Shown: positions 50,190 through 59,243 of the stretch, piece by piece
Position numbering within the stretch: the stretch's first letter is position 1
Layout: each line of letters opens with the position of its first letter
NCBI RefSeq assembly: GCF_019083995.1
Contig: NZ_JAHRCU010000015.1
Coordinates: 1-64,000, forward strand
Length of the DNA: 64,000 nt
Direction: 5' to 3'
From: Roseococcus sp. SDR
GTDB taxonomy: Bacteria; Pseudomonadota; Alphaproteobacteria; Acetobacterales; Acetobacteraceae
Notes under the pieces: generated by a model
Databases searched by the model: none
Seen by the model: only the letters and a program-made list of their open reading frames with translations
Told to the model about the DNA's origin: nothing
Program-made: the position numbers and the translations under genes

Positions 50190-51004
50190 GGAGGGGCCGC
50201 CGTGCCGGAGATGAAGGATTTCATCGCCTCTTCCTCGATCGCGTCCAGCACCTCGCGCTTGATGGCGGTGAATTCGGGCGAGGTCAGCAGGTCCGGCGCG
50301 CGCGGGCGGGGCAGGTTCACCGCGCGCATCAGCTTCACCGCCCCCGGGCGCGCGGTCATGACCACCACGCGGTCGCCCAGGAAGATCGCCTCATCCACGT
50401 CATGCGTGATGAAGAGGATGGTGCGGCGATGGCGCTGCCACACATCGAGCAGCCAGCGCTGCATCATGCTGCGCGTCAGCGCGTCCAGCGCGCCGAAGGG
50501 CTCGTCGAGCAGCATGAGCTCGCGCTCGAAGAGGAAGGTGCGCATCAGCGCCACACGCTGGCGCATGCCGCCGGAGAGCTGGTGCGGATACTGCGTCTCG
50601 AAGCCGGCCAGCCCGAATTCCGGCAACATGGCGAGCGCCTTCGCGCGCGCCTCCCGCCGGCTGGCGCCCTCGATCTCATTGGCGAGGATCGCGTTGTCCA
50701 CGACATTGCGCCAGGGCAGCAGCAGGTCCCGCTGCGGCATGAAGGAGACCTGGCCCAGCAATTCCTTCGCGTGGCAGCCGCGGCCCTTGAAGCGGAGGAT
50801 GCCGCCATCATCCGGCTCATCCAGACCGGCGACGATGTTGAAGAGCGTGCTCTTGCCGCAGCCGGAGGGGCCGACGACCGTGACGAATTCCCCCGGCTGC
50901 ACATCCAGGCCGAAGCCATCCAGCGCCTGCACCGTGCCGAAGCGCTTCGACAGGCCACGCAGCTCAAGCAGGGGGGAGGGCGAACTGGACACAGGCATTC
51001 CCAT
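50186..51004 (-). CDS. SsuB/TauB-type ABC transporter ATPase
   Basis: About 272 residues. Walker A GPSGCGKST, Q-loop SFMPQRDLLLPW, signature QLSGGMRQRVALMRTF, Walker B LMLLDEPFGALD and switch His ITHDVDEA are all present; the DLLLPW stretch is typical of the nitrate/sulfonate/taurine branch. The start is uncertain: ATGs at 51004 and 50998, and one further upstream in frame, are all possible. It heads the minus-strand operon and is divergent from a GntR gene across about 100 bp. Confidence 0.83.
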   Translation of the reverse strand: MGMPVSSSPSPLLELRGLSKRFGTVQALDGFGLDVQPGEFVTVVGPSGCGKSTLFNIVAGLDEPDDGGILRFKGRGCHAKELLGQVSFMPQRDLLLPWRNVVDNAILANEIEGASRREARAKALAMLPEFGLAGFETQYPHQLSGGMRQRVALMRTFLFERELMLLDEPFGALDALTRSMMQRWLLDVWQRHRRTILFITHDVDEAIFLGDRVVVMTARPGAVKLMRAVNLPRPRAPDLLTSPEFTAIKREVLDAIEEEAMKSFISGTAAPP

Positions 51005-51108
51005 TGCGGCGCCCCGGGGTGAGGCCTGCAACATCTTCGCGACAGGAGGCCGGTTTTGAAATACAAAGAGCCCGAGTTTGCACACATTGAAAGGGTCTTC
51101 GCACACAC

Positions 51109-51819
51109 ATGCGCGCGAAACAGGCATCCGCCGAGGCAGATTGGCCAGCTTCCGGGCGCATCGCCCGCGCGACGCCGGGCGCCGGCACCTTGGCCAACAC
51201 ACTGCACCGCCGCCTCCGCGACGAGATTGCCAGCGGACGCCTGGAGCCCGGCGCGCGGCTGGATGAGCAGGACATCGCCGACATCCATGGCTGCTCCCGC
51301 ACGCCGGTACGCGAGGCCTTCCGCCTCCTCGCCGCCGAGCGCCTGGTCGAGCTGCGCGGCCGGCAGGGTGCGGTGGTGCGCAGCATCTCCGCCCAGACGC
51401 TGATCGAGATGTTCCAGGTGATGGGCGAGCTGGAGGGGCTTTGCGCGCGCCTCGCGGCACGGCGCAGCACGCCGGCCCAGAACGCCGGGTTGCAGGCCAT
51501 TCACACACGCCTCGTCGAGGCGGCATCCGCCCCCGCCGATGTCTTCTACGACATCAATGAGGAGTTCCACGAAGCCATCTACGAGGCCGCGCACAACGCC
51601 TTCCTGGCCGAGGAAACGCGCCGCCTGCGCAATCGCGTGGCCGCCTATCGCCGCCGCGTCACCCATATGCCGACCCGCGTCGAGGACACGCTGCGCGAGC
51701 ATGCCGAGATCATGGCCGCCATCCTGGCGCGCGATCCGGAGGCGGCGCATCGCAGCATGCGTGCCCACCTCACCCTGCTGGGCGAGAACCTGCTGGACCT
51801 GATCGCGGGCCTCGACTGA
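51109..51819 (+). CDS. GntR-family regulator (FCD/FadR subgroup)
   Basis: A 236-residue regulator. The winged helix is LHRRLRDEIASGRLEPGARLDEQDIADIHGCSRTPVREAFRLL; the all-alpha FCD effector domain has FHEAIYEAAHN and EHAEIMAAI with metal-binding His. It stands between a divergent ABC/LLM operon and its own downstream SDR operon. A half-site TTTGCACAC before its gene resembles TTTGCATAC in the palindrome after it, so it may control both sides. Confidence 0.85.
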   Translation: MRAKQASAEADWPASGRIARATPGAGTLANTLHRRLRDEIASGRLEPGARLDEQDIADIHGCSRTPVREAFRLLAAERLVELRGRQGAVVRSISAQTLIEMFQVMGELEGLCARLAARRSTPAQNAGLQAIHTRLVEAASAPADVFYDINEEFHEAIYEAAHNAFLAEETRRLRNRVAAYRRRVTHMPTRVEDTLREHAEIMAAILARDPEAAHRSMRAHLTLLGENLLDLIAGLD

Positions 51820-51836
51820 GGGGCTCCAGCGTGTTG

Positions 51837-51863
51837 GTATGCAGATTGCTGGTCTTTGCATAC
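51837..51863. promoter_or_regulatory. Palindrome GTATGCA-N13-TGCATAC, candidate GntR operator
   Basis: Perfect 7-bp arms lie between the GntR stop and the SDR start, 22 bp before the SDR TTG codon. A related half-site TTTGCACAC occurs at 51077-51085 before the GntR gene. FadR-type GntR proteins bind short symmetric sites of this kind, though a 13-bp spacer is longer than usual. Confidence 0.45.
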
Positions 51864-51885
51864 AACATGATCAAAGGAGCGCCTC

Positions 51886-52665
51886 TTGCAGCTGGATCTC
51901 GCGGGAAAGACCGTCCTCATCACCGGGGCCTCCAAGGGCATCGGCCTCGCCTGTGCCGAGGTCCTCGCCGAGGAGGGCTGCCACCTCCACCTTGCCGCCC
52001 GCAACGGCGCCGCGCTGACCGAGGCGGCCCTGCGCCTGCGCGCGCAGCACCAGATCCGCGTCACCACCCATGCGATGGATCTCTCCAGCACCGCCGCCAT
52101 GGAGCAGCTGGCCGAGGCCGCGCAGGACGCGACCATCCTGATCAACAATGCCGGCGACATCCCCGCCGGCCCGCTGGACCAGGTGACGGACGCGGCACTT
52201 CGGGATGGCTTCGACCTGAAGGTCTTCGGCTACATCACCCTCACGCGGCTGTTCTATCCGCGGATGAAGGGGCGGGATGGCGTCATCATCAACGTCATCG
52301 GCAATTCCGGCGAGAACTGGGATGCCAGCTATTTCGCCGGCTCCACCGGCAATGCGGCGCTGATGTCCTTCAGCAAGGCGATCGGCGGGCGCAGCCTGGA
52401 TGACGGCATCCGCGTCGTCGGCATCAATCCGGGCCCGGTCGCGACCGACCGCATGATCAAGATCATGAAGATGAAGGCGCGCGACATGCTGGGCGACGAG
52501 ACCCGCTGGGAGGAGCTGTTTGCCAAATATCCCGGCAAGCGCCCCGCCACGGCGCGCGAGACGGCCGATCTCTGCGCCTTCATGGCCTCGCCGCGCGCGG
52601 GCTACATCACCGGCACGGTCGTCACCATCGATGGCGGCATCTCGGCCCGCGGCTCGGTCATCTGA
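51886..52665 (+). CDS. SDR-family protein lacking the canonical Tyr/Lys pair
   Basis: A 259-residue SDR-fold protein starting at TTG 51886, with AAAGGAG six bases before it. The cofactor loop TGASKGIGLA and INNAG are intact. Where YxxxK should be, the sequence reads AGSTGNAALMSFSKA, so Lys is Asn and no Tyr occupies the catalytic position. It may be a degenerate or differently acting member, or bind NAD(P) for a structural role. It heads a five-gene operon controlled by the GntR gene. Confidence 0.78.
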   Translation: MQLDLAGKTVLITGASKGIGLACAEVLAEEGCHLHLAARNGAALTEAALRLRAQHQIRVTTHAMDLSSTAAMEQLAEAAQDATILINNAGDIPAGPLDQVTDAALRDGFDLKVFGYITLTRLFYPRMKGRDGVIINVIGNSGENWDASYFAGSTGNAALMSFSKAIGGRSLDDGIRVVGINPGPVATDRMIKIMKMKARDMLGDETRWEELFAKYPGKRPATARETADLCAFMASPRAGYITGTVVTIDGGISARGSVI

Positions 52666-53798
52666 TGGCGGGCGCCCTTCTCCGCAATCGCTATTTCGAC
52701 CAGCTCAGCGCCACGCCGGGCCTTGCCTGGATGGGGCAGAACACCAACCACATCCCGGCGCACCCGGCCGTTCTGGCCGCGATGCATGCGGCGGTGGATG
52801 GGCTGGAGTTCAACGCCTATGCGCCCCCGCTCGGCTTCGAAGCGTTGCGCGCGGCCATCATCGCCGATCTCGGCTTGGCGGGCGCCGAAGCGCTGGTCAC
52901 CGAGGGCGGCGTGAACGCCCTGGCGCTGGTCTGCCGCGCCCGCTGCCGCCCGGGCACCAGCTTCGTCACCACCGACCCCACCTGGAAATGGCCCTGCCTC
53001 TTCGCCCGCCAGGCCGGCGCCGAGGTGATCGAGATCCCGATCTACGATCCCGCATGCGCGTACCGCCTGACGCCCGAGGCGCTGCGCGCGGCGGTGGATG
53101 CGCGCACCGCCATCATCTACATCGTGGACCCGAACAACCCGCTCGGCATCTGCTACACGCGGGACGAGATCGCCGCCTTCGCCGCCATCGCGAAGGAGGT
53201 GGGTGCGCTGCTGGTGCATGACTGCACCTATCGCGACTTCGCCGATGGCCATCACCCGGCCCTGCTGGAGGCGCCGGAGCATGCCGTCGTCTCGCTCTCC
53301 TTCTCCAAATGGCTGGGGCTCGCGGGGCTTCGCATCGGCGCGCTGGTGGCTCCCGCCGCCCTGCTGGAGGAATTCGCGGAGCAGGCCACCGGCGTGCTGG
53401 GGGCGAGCGTGATCGCGCAGCGCGCGGCCCTGGCCGGCCTCGCCGTGAAGCCCGAATGGATGGCGGGCGTGCGCGCCACCACGCGGGCCAACAACGCCAT
53501 GATCCACGCCGCCGCCTGCGCCATCCCCGGCTTCTCCGTCCCGGTCTGGCCGAGCCACGGCAATTTCCTGGTGGTCGAGACCGAGGCCGCGCAAATCCGG
53601 CCCGAAGCGCTGGTCGAGGCCGCGCGGCGCGAGGGAATCATGATCCGCCAGGGCAGCTATCACACCGCGCGCTTCGGGCATCGCTTCGTGAAGATCAGCA
53701 CCTCGGTTCCCGGCGAATGGGCCGAGAAGCTCGCCGATCGCCTGCCCGCCCTGGTCGAGACGGCGCGCAGCCTGAACGACATCACGCCGCAATTTTGA
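52665..53798 (+). CDS. PLP-dependent class I/II aminotransferase
   Basis: A 377-residue fold-type I enzyme. The PLP Lys lies in SFSKWLGLAGLRIG, the Asn of DPNNPLG contacts the cofactor, and HDCTYRDFADG supplies the Asp-Tyr pair. NFLVVET and a late HRFVKISTS Arg/Lys region bind the substrate carboxylate. It overlaps the SDR gene by TGATG. The amino donor and acceptor are unknown. Confidence 0.83.
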   Translation: MAGALLRNRYFDQLSATPGLAWMGQNTNHIPAHPAVLAAMHAAVDGLEFNAYAPPLGFEALRAAIIADLGLAGAEALVTEGGVNALALVCRARCRPGTSFVTTDPTWKWPCLFARQAGAEVIEIPIYDPACAYRLTPEALRAAVDARTAIIYIVDPNNPLGICYTRDEIAAFAAIAKEVGALLVHDCTYRDFADGHHPALLEAPEHAVVSLSFSKWLGLAGLRIGALVAPAALLEEFAEQATGVLGASVIAQRAALAGLAVKPEWMAGVRATTRANNAMIHAAACAIPGFSVPVWPSHGNFLVVETEAAQIRPEALVEAARREGIMIRQGSYHTARFGHRFVKISTSVPGEWAEKLADRLPALVETARSLNDITPQF

Positions 53799-53809
53799 GA
53801 GGAGGCCCC

Positions 53810-54691
53810 ATGCCCCGCATCACCACGCCGGACGGCATTTCCCTGCACTACGAGGAAGCGGGCCAAGGCACGCCGATCCTCTTCATCCATGAATTCGGCG
53901 GCAATCACGCAAGCTGGGAGCCGCAGATGCGGTACTTCACCCGGCGGCACCGCTGCATCACCTATGCCGCGCGCGGCTATCCGCCCTCCGACGTGCCGAA
54001 CGACGTGGAGCGCTATTCCCAGGCCATCGCGGTGGCCGATGCGGTGGCGGTGCTGGACGGGCTTGGCATCGCCAAGGCGCATATCGTGGGCCTCTCCATG
54101 GGTGGCTTCGCCACCGTGCATTTCGGCCTGCGCGCGCCGGAGCGTGCGCTGTCGCTCACCGTGGCCGGCGCCGGCTATGGCTGCGAGAAGGAGCATGAGG
54201 AGTATTTCCGCAACGTCTCGCTCGAAGTGGCGAAGCGCTTCGAGACGGATGGCGCGCGCGCCTTCGCGCCGACCTATGGCGCGGGCGCCAGCCGCGTTCA
54301 GTTCCAGAACAAGGACCCGCGCGGCTGGAAGGAATTCGCCGAGCGCCTTGCCACCCATTCCGATATGGGCGCGGCGCTGACCATGCGCGGCGTCCAGGCG
54401 CGCCGCCCCTCCTTCTGGGATCTTGAAGCCGAGCTGAAGGTCATGATGCTGCCGACCCTCGTCATCGTCGGCGATGAGGATGACCATTGCCTGCAGCCCG
54501 GCATCTTCCTGAAGAAGACCATTCCGGCCTGCGGCCTCTGCGTCTTCCCCAAGACCGGCCACACGCTGAACCTCGAAGAGCCGGACTGGTTCAACAGGCA
54601 CCTGGCCGAGTTCATCGCGCAGGTGGAAGCCGGCCGCTGGGAGGTGCGCGACCCACGCGCCCTGCCCGGCCAGATCATGCGGACCGATTGA
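53810..54691 (+). CDS. Alpha/beta hydrolase
   Basis: A 293-residue serine hydrolase. The oxyanion region is IHEFGGN (HEFGG replacing HGxxG), the nucleophile Ser is in GLSMGG, the acid is likely in VGDEDDHC and the His in GHTLNLEEP. GAGAGGAGG is a strong ribosome site 6 bp before the ATG. The acyl or C-C bond substrate is unknown; beta-ketoadipate enol-lactonase-like or ester hydrolysis are both possible. Confidence 0.82.
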   Translation: MPRITTPDGISLHYEEAGQGTPILFIHEFGGNHASWEPQMRYFTRRHRCITYAARGYPPSDVPNDVERYSQAIAVADAVAVLDGLGIAKAHIVGLSMGGFATVHFGLRAPERALSLTVAGAGYGCEKEHEEYFRNVSLEVAKRFETDGARAFAPTYGAGASRVQFQNKDPRGWKEFAERLATHSDMGAALTMRGVQARRPSFWDLEAELKVMMLPTLVIVGDEDDHCLQPGIFLKKTIPACGLCVFPKTGHTLNLEEPDWFNRHLAEFIAQVEAGRWEVRDPRALPGQIMRTD

Positions 54692-54694
54692 CGC

Positions 54695-55897
54695 ATGGAC
54701 CGCCTCTGGCAACGGCTCATGCGCCTCGCCGAAATCGGCGCACGACCGGATGGCGGGGTGAACCGCCAGGCGCTGACGGCGGGCGAGATCGAGGCCTGGC
54801 GGCTCATGCTCGGCTGGGCCGCGGAAGCCGGGCTGGAGGCGGCGACGGATGATGCCGGGAATCTCTTTCTCACCCTGCCCGGCCGTGACCGCTCCCTGCC
54901 GCCGGGCGTGATCGGCAGCCACCTCGATACCCAGCCCAATGGCGGCAAGTTCGACGGTGCCTTCGGCGTGCTGGCCGCGCTGGAGGTCGCGAGCAACCTC
55001 GGTTTCACGCCGGCGCGCGACCTCAGCGTCGTCGCCTGGTGCAATGAGGAGGGCAGCCGCTTCGCCCCCGGCATGACCGGATCGGAAGTCTTTGCCGGGC
55101 TGCGCGACGTCGCGACCATCCGTGCCCTGCGCGATGCCGATGGCGCGGCGCTGGGCGATGCGCTGGATGCGCTGCACGCCGCCTTCCCCGATCTGCCCCG
55201 CCTGCCCCTCGGCCGCGATTTCGCCTTCTGCATCGAGCCGCATATCGAGCAGGCGACGCTGCTGGAGGAGGCCGGGCTGCCCATCGGCGTGGTCACCGGC
55301 ATCCAGGGCAAGATCACCTGGGAGGTGGTGCTGGAGGGTGAGGAAGGCCATGCCGGCACGCGCGACATGGCGCAGCGGCGCGATGCCGTCATGGCCTTCG
55401 CGCGCATCGCGGCGCGGATGCAGCGCGAGGTGGGTGAGGCCGACCCGATCGTGAAATTCACCATCGGCATGGTGCGCGTGGAGCCCAACGCACCTTCGGT
55501 CATCGCGGGTCGCTTGGTGTTCCGCATCGACCTGCGGCACCCGGACAACGCCGCACTGCTCGCGCATGGCGCGCGGCTGGAAGCGATCGCCGTCGCCGGG
55601 GCCGCCCCTTGCGGCGTGATGATGACGCGGCTGGTCCATGCGCCCTCCAACAGCTTCGATGCGGGGCTGCGCGCGCGCATCGCCGCCGCGGCCACACGCC
55701 TCGGCCTGGGCCAGATGGAGCTGCTCTCCGCTGCCGGACATGACGCGCGCCACATGGCGCCGCGCTGCCCGACGGCGATGATCTTCATCCCCTGCCGGGG
55801 CGGCATCAGCCACTCGCCCCTGGAATGGGCCGAGCCCGCGCATGTCGCGGCCGGCGCCACCGTGCTGGCCGAGACGGTAAAGGAGCTTTGCGCATGA
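54695..55897 (+). CDS. M20-family N-carbamoyl-amino-acid/allantoate amidohydrolase
   Basis: A 400-residue zinc hydrolase. GSHLDTQPNGGKFDGAFG and CNEEGSRF hold the di-zinc ligands and catalytic Glu; HIEQ and the late SHSPLEWAEP complete the site. EGEEGHAGTRDMAQRRDA is the dimerisation-domain motif of the ureidoglycine/N-carbamoyl group. It fits an operon that breaks down an N-containing compound, releasing ammonia. Only three bases separate it from the hydrolase gene. Confidence 0.87.
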   Translation: MDRLWQRLMRLAEIGARPDGGVNRQALTAGEIEAWRLMLGWAAEAGLEAATDDAGNLFLTLPGRDRSLPPGVIGSHLDTQPNGGKFDGAFGVLAALEVASNLGFTPARDLSVVAWCNEEGSRFAPGMTGSEVFAGLRDVATIRALRDADGAALGDALDALHAAFPDLPRLPLGRDFAFCIEPHIEQATLLEEAGLPIGVVTGIQGKITWEVVLEGEEGHAGTRDMAQRRDAVMAFARIAARMQREVGEADPIVKFTIGMVRVEPNAPSVIAGRLVFRIDLRHPDNAALLAHGARLEAIAVAGAAPCGVMMTRLVHAPSNSFDAGLRARIAAAATRLGLGQMELLSAAGHDARHMAPRCPTAMIFIPCRGGISHSPLEWAEPAHVAAGATVLAETVKELCA

Positions 55898-56796
55898 CGG
55901 ACATGGCCAGCCTGCCCGTGCAACGTCCCAAGGCGCCGGCCACGCCGGCCGCGGCGCGGGCACGCTTCTTCAATTCGGGCAATGCCTTCAACGTCAAGCT
56001 CCCGCCCGTGCCGGCGGCGGAGTTCGGCGGCATCGCGGCCGCCGCCCTGGCGCCAGGGGCGCCGACGGGGATCCACCTCTGCGATCAATCCGCCGCAATC
56101 GGATGTCCCTTCCCGGCCACCTCGCCGCTCATGCTCGCGCGCTATGCCGTCATCCGCGCAGGTGAAACACTCGCGCTCGACACCGAAGCCACCGGGCTGA
56201 TCGGGCATGTGCTGCGCGGTGCGGGCCAGTGCGACGGCTTCGCCTGGGGAGCGGGCGATGTGCTGCTGCTGCCCGGCGGTGCCGTGGCACTGCATGCGCG
56301 CGAGGATGCAGTGCTCTGGCTTGTCGGAAATGATCCCCTTCTGGCCTTCGAGAACTTGCGTGCCGGCCCTGCGCGCATGGCGCCCGTGCACTTCCCCGCC
56401 GCGGAGATCGACCGGCAATTGGACCTCATCGGCGCCTGCACCAGCAATGACAACACCGCAGGCCTCGCACTGATCTTCTCATCCGATGGCCTTGAAGCCT
56501 GGCGAAATCTGACCGCCAGCATGACGCTCTCCCTCAACACCTTGCCGCCGCGCCAGAGCCAACGGGCACACCGCCACAACGCCGCCGCCATCACGCTGGT
56601 GTTGCAGGGGGAGGATTGCCATTCGCGCATTGCGGGAGAGACGCGGCCGTGGAGTTTGCACAACACCCTCGTGACCCCGCCGGGCGAGCCCCACTCGCAT
56701 CATAATGGAGGCGATGTGCAGGCGCGCTTCCTGATCGTGCAGGATGGCGGGCTGCATTATCACGCGCGGACCATGGGATTCACCTTCCTCGAATGA
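55894..56796 (+). CDS. Bicupin protein
   Basis: A 300-residue protein with two cupin barrels. The second has RAHRHNAAAITLVLQGE and a late GEPHSHHNGG, typical metal-binding His positions; the first barrel lacks clear His ligands. It resembles gentisate-dioxygenase-like bicupins but is shorter and not a convincing ring-cleavage enzyme. It ends the GntR operon by an ATGA overlap with the M20 gene. Confidence 0.72.
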   Translation: MTDMASLPVQRPKAPATPAAARARFFNSGNAFNVKLPPVPAAEFGGIAAAALAPGAPTGIHLCDQSAAIGCPFPATSPLMLARYAVIRAGETLALDTEATGLIGHVLRGAGQCDGFAWGAGDVLLLPGGAVALHAREDAVLWLVGNDPLLAFENLRAGPARMAPVHFPAAEIDRQLDLIGACTSNDNTAGLALIFSSDGLEAWRNLTASMTLSLNTLPPRQSQRAHRHNAAAITLVLQGEDCHSRIAGETRPWSLHNTLVTPPGEPHSHHNGGDVQARFLIVQDGGLHYHARTMGFTFLE

Positions 56797-57168
56797 ACGG
56801 TGGCCAGCGCGCAGCCGACGACGGGCCGCCATGATCCTGCTGACAGCAGCGAAGGCCTCCTACGCCATGGCAGGCAGAGCGATGTGCCGAATGCTGGCGA
56901 TTGGCGCGGCCCTCGCATGCGCGCCACGAAGCACACCGCCCCGGGCGATACGGGTGTGGGGATCATCCGCGCCCGGCGATGCTTCCCGCTTCGTCGCTGA
57001 TGGGCAAGGGTTCAGCTGAGGGCGCGAGACGCCGGATTGTTGACCTGTGGCACTTCCACACGCCGCCCGGCGGAAATGGAGGGCAGCCTCGGGGGCTGGA
57101 TGCGAGCGCTCAGGACGTTGGGGGTGCCTCTTCGGAGGGTGTTCGGCCATGCGAGGAGCCGGGCACCT
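56797..57168. other. 372-bp gap without a supported gene
   Basis: Between two convergent operons. Several short frames exist on both strands, but none has a recognisable domain, good ribosome site or coding-like third-position pattern. A weak CAGCC/GGCTG stem lies near 57090-57104. No clear terminator was found for either flanking gene. It could hold a decayed gene; I cannot identify one. Confidence 0.5.
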
Positions 57169-59145
57169 TCAGGCCGCCAATAGGCTGCGAACGGCTGCTG
57201 CCACCGCCTCGGCCGTGATGCCGAAATGGCGCCAGAGGTCGTCCTCCGCGCCTGAGGCACCGAAGCCGTTCATCCCAATGAAGACTCCCTCAGGCCCGAT
57301 CCAGCGATCCCAGCCCAGCCGGACCGCGGCCTCCACGCCGACGCGCGGCGCTCCACCCAGGATGCGCTCACGCTCGGCCCTCGGCTGCTCCTCGAACAGC
57401 GACCAGCAGGGCATCGACACCACCGCCACCTGAATGCCCTCCACGGCCAGCATCGCGCGGGCGCGCATGGCCAGCGCCACTTCCGTACCGGTCGCGAGAA
57501 GGGTGGCCGCGCGCGGTCCATCGGCCTCCGCCAGCACATAGGCGCCAGCCGCGCTGCGGTTGGGCCCCGCCTGGCGCCGGACGCTCTCCTGAGGTTGCCG
57601 CGCGAAGATCAACGCCGACGGACCGCTGCGATGCCCGATCGCGAGTTCCCAGCACTCGGCCGCCTCCACGGCATCCGCCGGTCGGAAGACATGCAGGTTC
57701 GGGATGGCGCGGAGCGCGGCGAGATACTCCACCGGCTGATGCGTCGGCCCGTTGCGCCCGATGCCGATGCTGTCATGCGTGAAGGCGTAGAGCACCGGCA
57801 GCCCCATCATCGCCGCCATGCGGAAGGCAGGGCGTTCATAATCGGAGAAGACCAGATAGGTCACGCCGCTCGGCACCACGCCGCCATGCGCGGCCATGCC
57901 GTTCATCATGCTGCCCATCGCGTGTTCGCGCACGCCGTAATGCACATAGCGGCCAGCGCGATCCTCCGACGTGAAGGCGGAGAGCTTGCGCTTGTGCTGC
58001 GTCGCGGCCTCGAGGTCCGGCGCGCCGGCCAGCATCTCGGGGATGGCGACGCTGGCGATCTCGACGATCTCACCGCAGGTCTTCCAGCCATGCTGCGTCA
58101 GCCCCTGTTCCGCCGCCTTGTGCGCATAGGCACGCAGCGCATCCTGCCAGCCCTCGGGCAGGCGGCCTTCGCGCAGGCGGTCCAGCAGGCGGCGCTGTTC
58201 GGGCGGCAGCGCGGCCACGCGGCCCTGCCAGGCCTGGTATGCGCCGGCCGAGCGGCGCCCCGCCATGCGCCAGGCCTCGGCGATATCGGGCGGCACCACG
58301 AAGGCCGGATGCGGCCAGTCGAGCGCCGCGCGCGCCGCATCGGTGATGGCGCGGGTCAGCTTGCCGGAATGCGCGGCGCGCGTGCCCTCCACGCCCGGCA
58401 GGCCGCGGCCGATGATGGTGCGGCAGGCAATGAAACTCGGCCGCGGGTCGCGCTTGGCCAAGGTGAGTGCGGCGTCCAGCGCCTCGGGATCATGCCCGTC
58501 CACCTCCAGCACCTGCCACTGCGCGGCGCGGAAGCGCGCGGGCAGGTCCTCGCTTTGCGCGATGCCGATGGGGCCATCATCGGTCATGCGGTTGTCATCC
58601 CAGAGCCAGGTGAGCTTGCCGAGGCGCAGATGCCCCGCGAGCGAGGCGACCTCATGCGCCACGCCCTCCTGCAGGCAGCCATCACCCACCAGCGCGTAGC
58701 TGCGGTGGTCCACCACGCCCGGCAATTGCGCAGCGAGGAAGGCCTCGGCCACCGCCATGCCGGCCGCGTTGGCGATGCCCTGGCCGAGCGGGCCCGTCGT
58801 CACCTCCACGCCATGCGCCGGGCAATACTCGGGATGGCCTTCGCAGGGCGAACCCAATTCGCGAAAGCTCTGCAACGCCTCGATCGGCATGCCGGCATAG
58901 CCGGTCAGGTGCAGCAGCGCGTAGAGCAGCATGCTCCCATGGCCGGCACTCAGCACGAAGCGATCACGGTCGAACCAGAGCGGGTCGGCCGGGTTGAATG
59001 TCAGATGGCGGGTGAAGAGCGCGGTGCAGATATCGGCCGCACCCAGCGGCGTGCCGGGATGCCCCTCGCCCACGCGCTCACAGGCGTCCATGGCGAGGAA
59101 GCGGACGGCATGGGCCATTCGGCGTGGGTCGATCGTGTGGCGCAT
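57169..59145 (-). CDS. Transketolase (full length)
   Basis: A 658-residue TPP enzyme that moves two-carbon ketol units between sugar phosphates. DACERVGEGHPGTPLGAADI, the cofactor motif GDGCLQEG with later DDNRMT, YGVREHAMGSMMNGMAAHG with the catalytic Glu and FTHDSIGIGRNGPTHQPVE are all intact. The start at 59145 has AGGAGG upstream. It is divergent from a LysR gene, next to SDR and split-transketolase genes, so it may serve a dedicated sugar pathway rather than the general pentose cycle. Confidence 0.92.
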   Translation of the reverse strand: MRHTIDPRRMAHAVRFLAMDACERVGEGHPGTPLGAADICTALFTRHLTFNPADPLWFDRDRFVLSAGHGSMLLYALLHLTGYAGMPIEALQSFRELGSPCEGHPEYCPAHGVEVTTGPLGQGIANAAGMAVAEAFLAAQLPGVVDHRSYALVGDGCLQEGVAHEVASLAGHLRLGKLTWLWDDNRMTDDGPIGIAQSEDLPARFRAAQWQVLEVDGHDPEALDAALTLAKRDPRPSFIACRTIIGRGLPGVEGTRAAHSGKLTRAITDAARAALDWPHPAFVVPPDIAEAWRMAGRRSAGAYQAWQGRVAALPPEQRRLLDRLREGRLPEGWQDALRAYAHKAAEQGLTQHGWKTCGEIVEIASVAIPEMLAGAPDLEAATQHKRKLSAFTSEDRAGRYVHYGVREHAMGSMMNGMAAHGGVVPSGVTYLVFSDYERPAFRMAAMMGLPVLYAFTHDSIGIGRNGPTHQPVEYLAALRAIPNLHVFRPADAVEAAECWELAIGHRSGPSALIFARQPQESVRRQAGPNRSAAGAYVLAEADGPRAATLLATGTEVALAMRARAMLAVEGIQVAVVSMPCWSLFEEQPRAERERILGGAPRVGVEAAVRLGWDRWIGPEGVFIGMNGFGASGAEDDLWRHFGITAEAVAAAVRSLLAA

Positions 59146-59243
59146 GGCCGGCTTCCTCCTGGTTGCCGTGATGTCGCCCTGCGTATGGTTCACCGACAAG
59201 CGAGAATATTGCACGGGTTGCTGAATTCAGCTCATCATTCGCG

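Noticed and set aside
56831-57150. Possible transposase remnant or small gene in the convergent gap
   Set aside because: Short frames on both strands gave no recognisable motif, unlike the IS66 fragment at 45385-45546.
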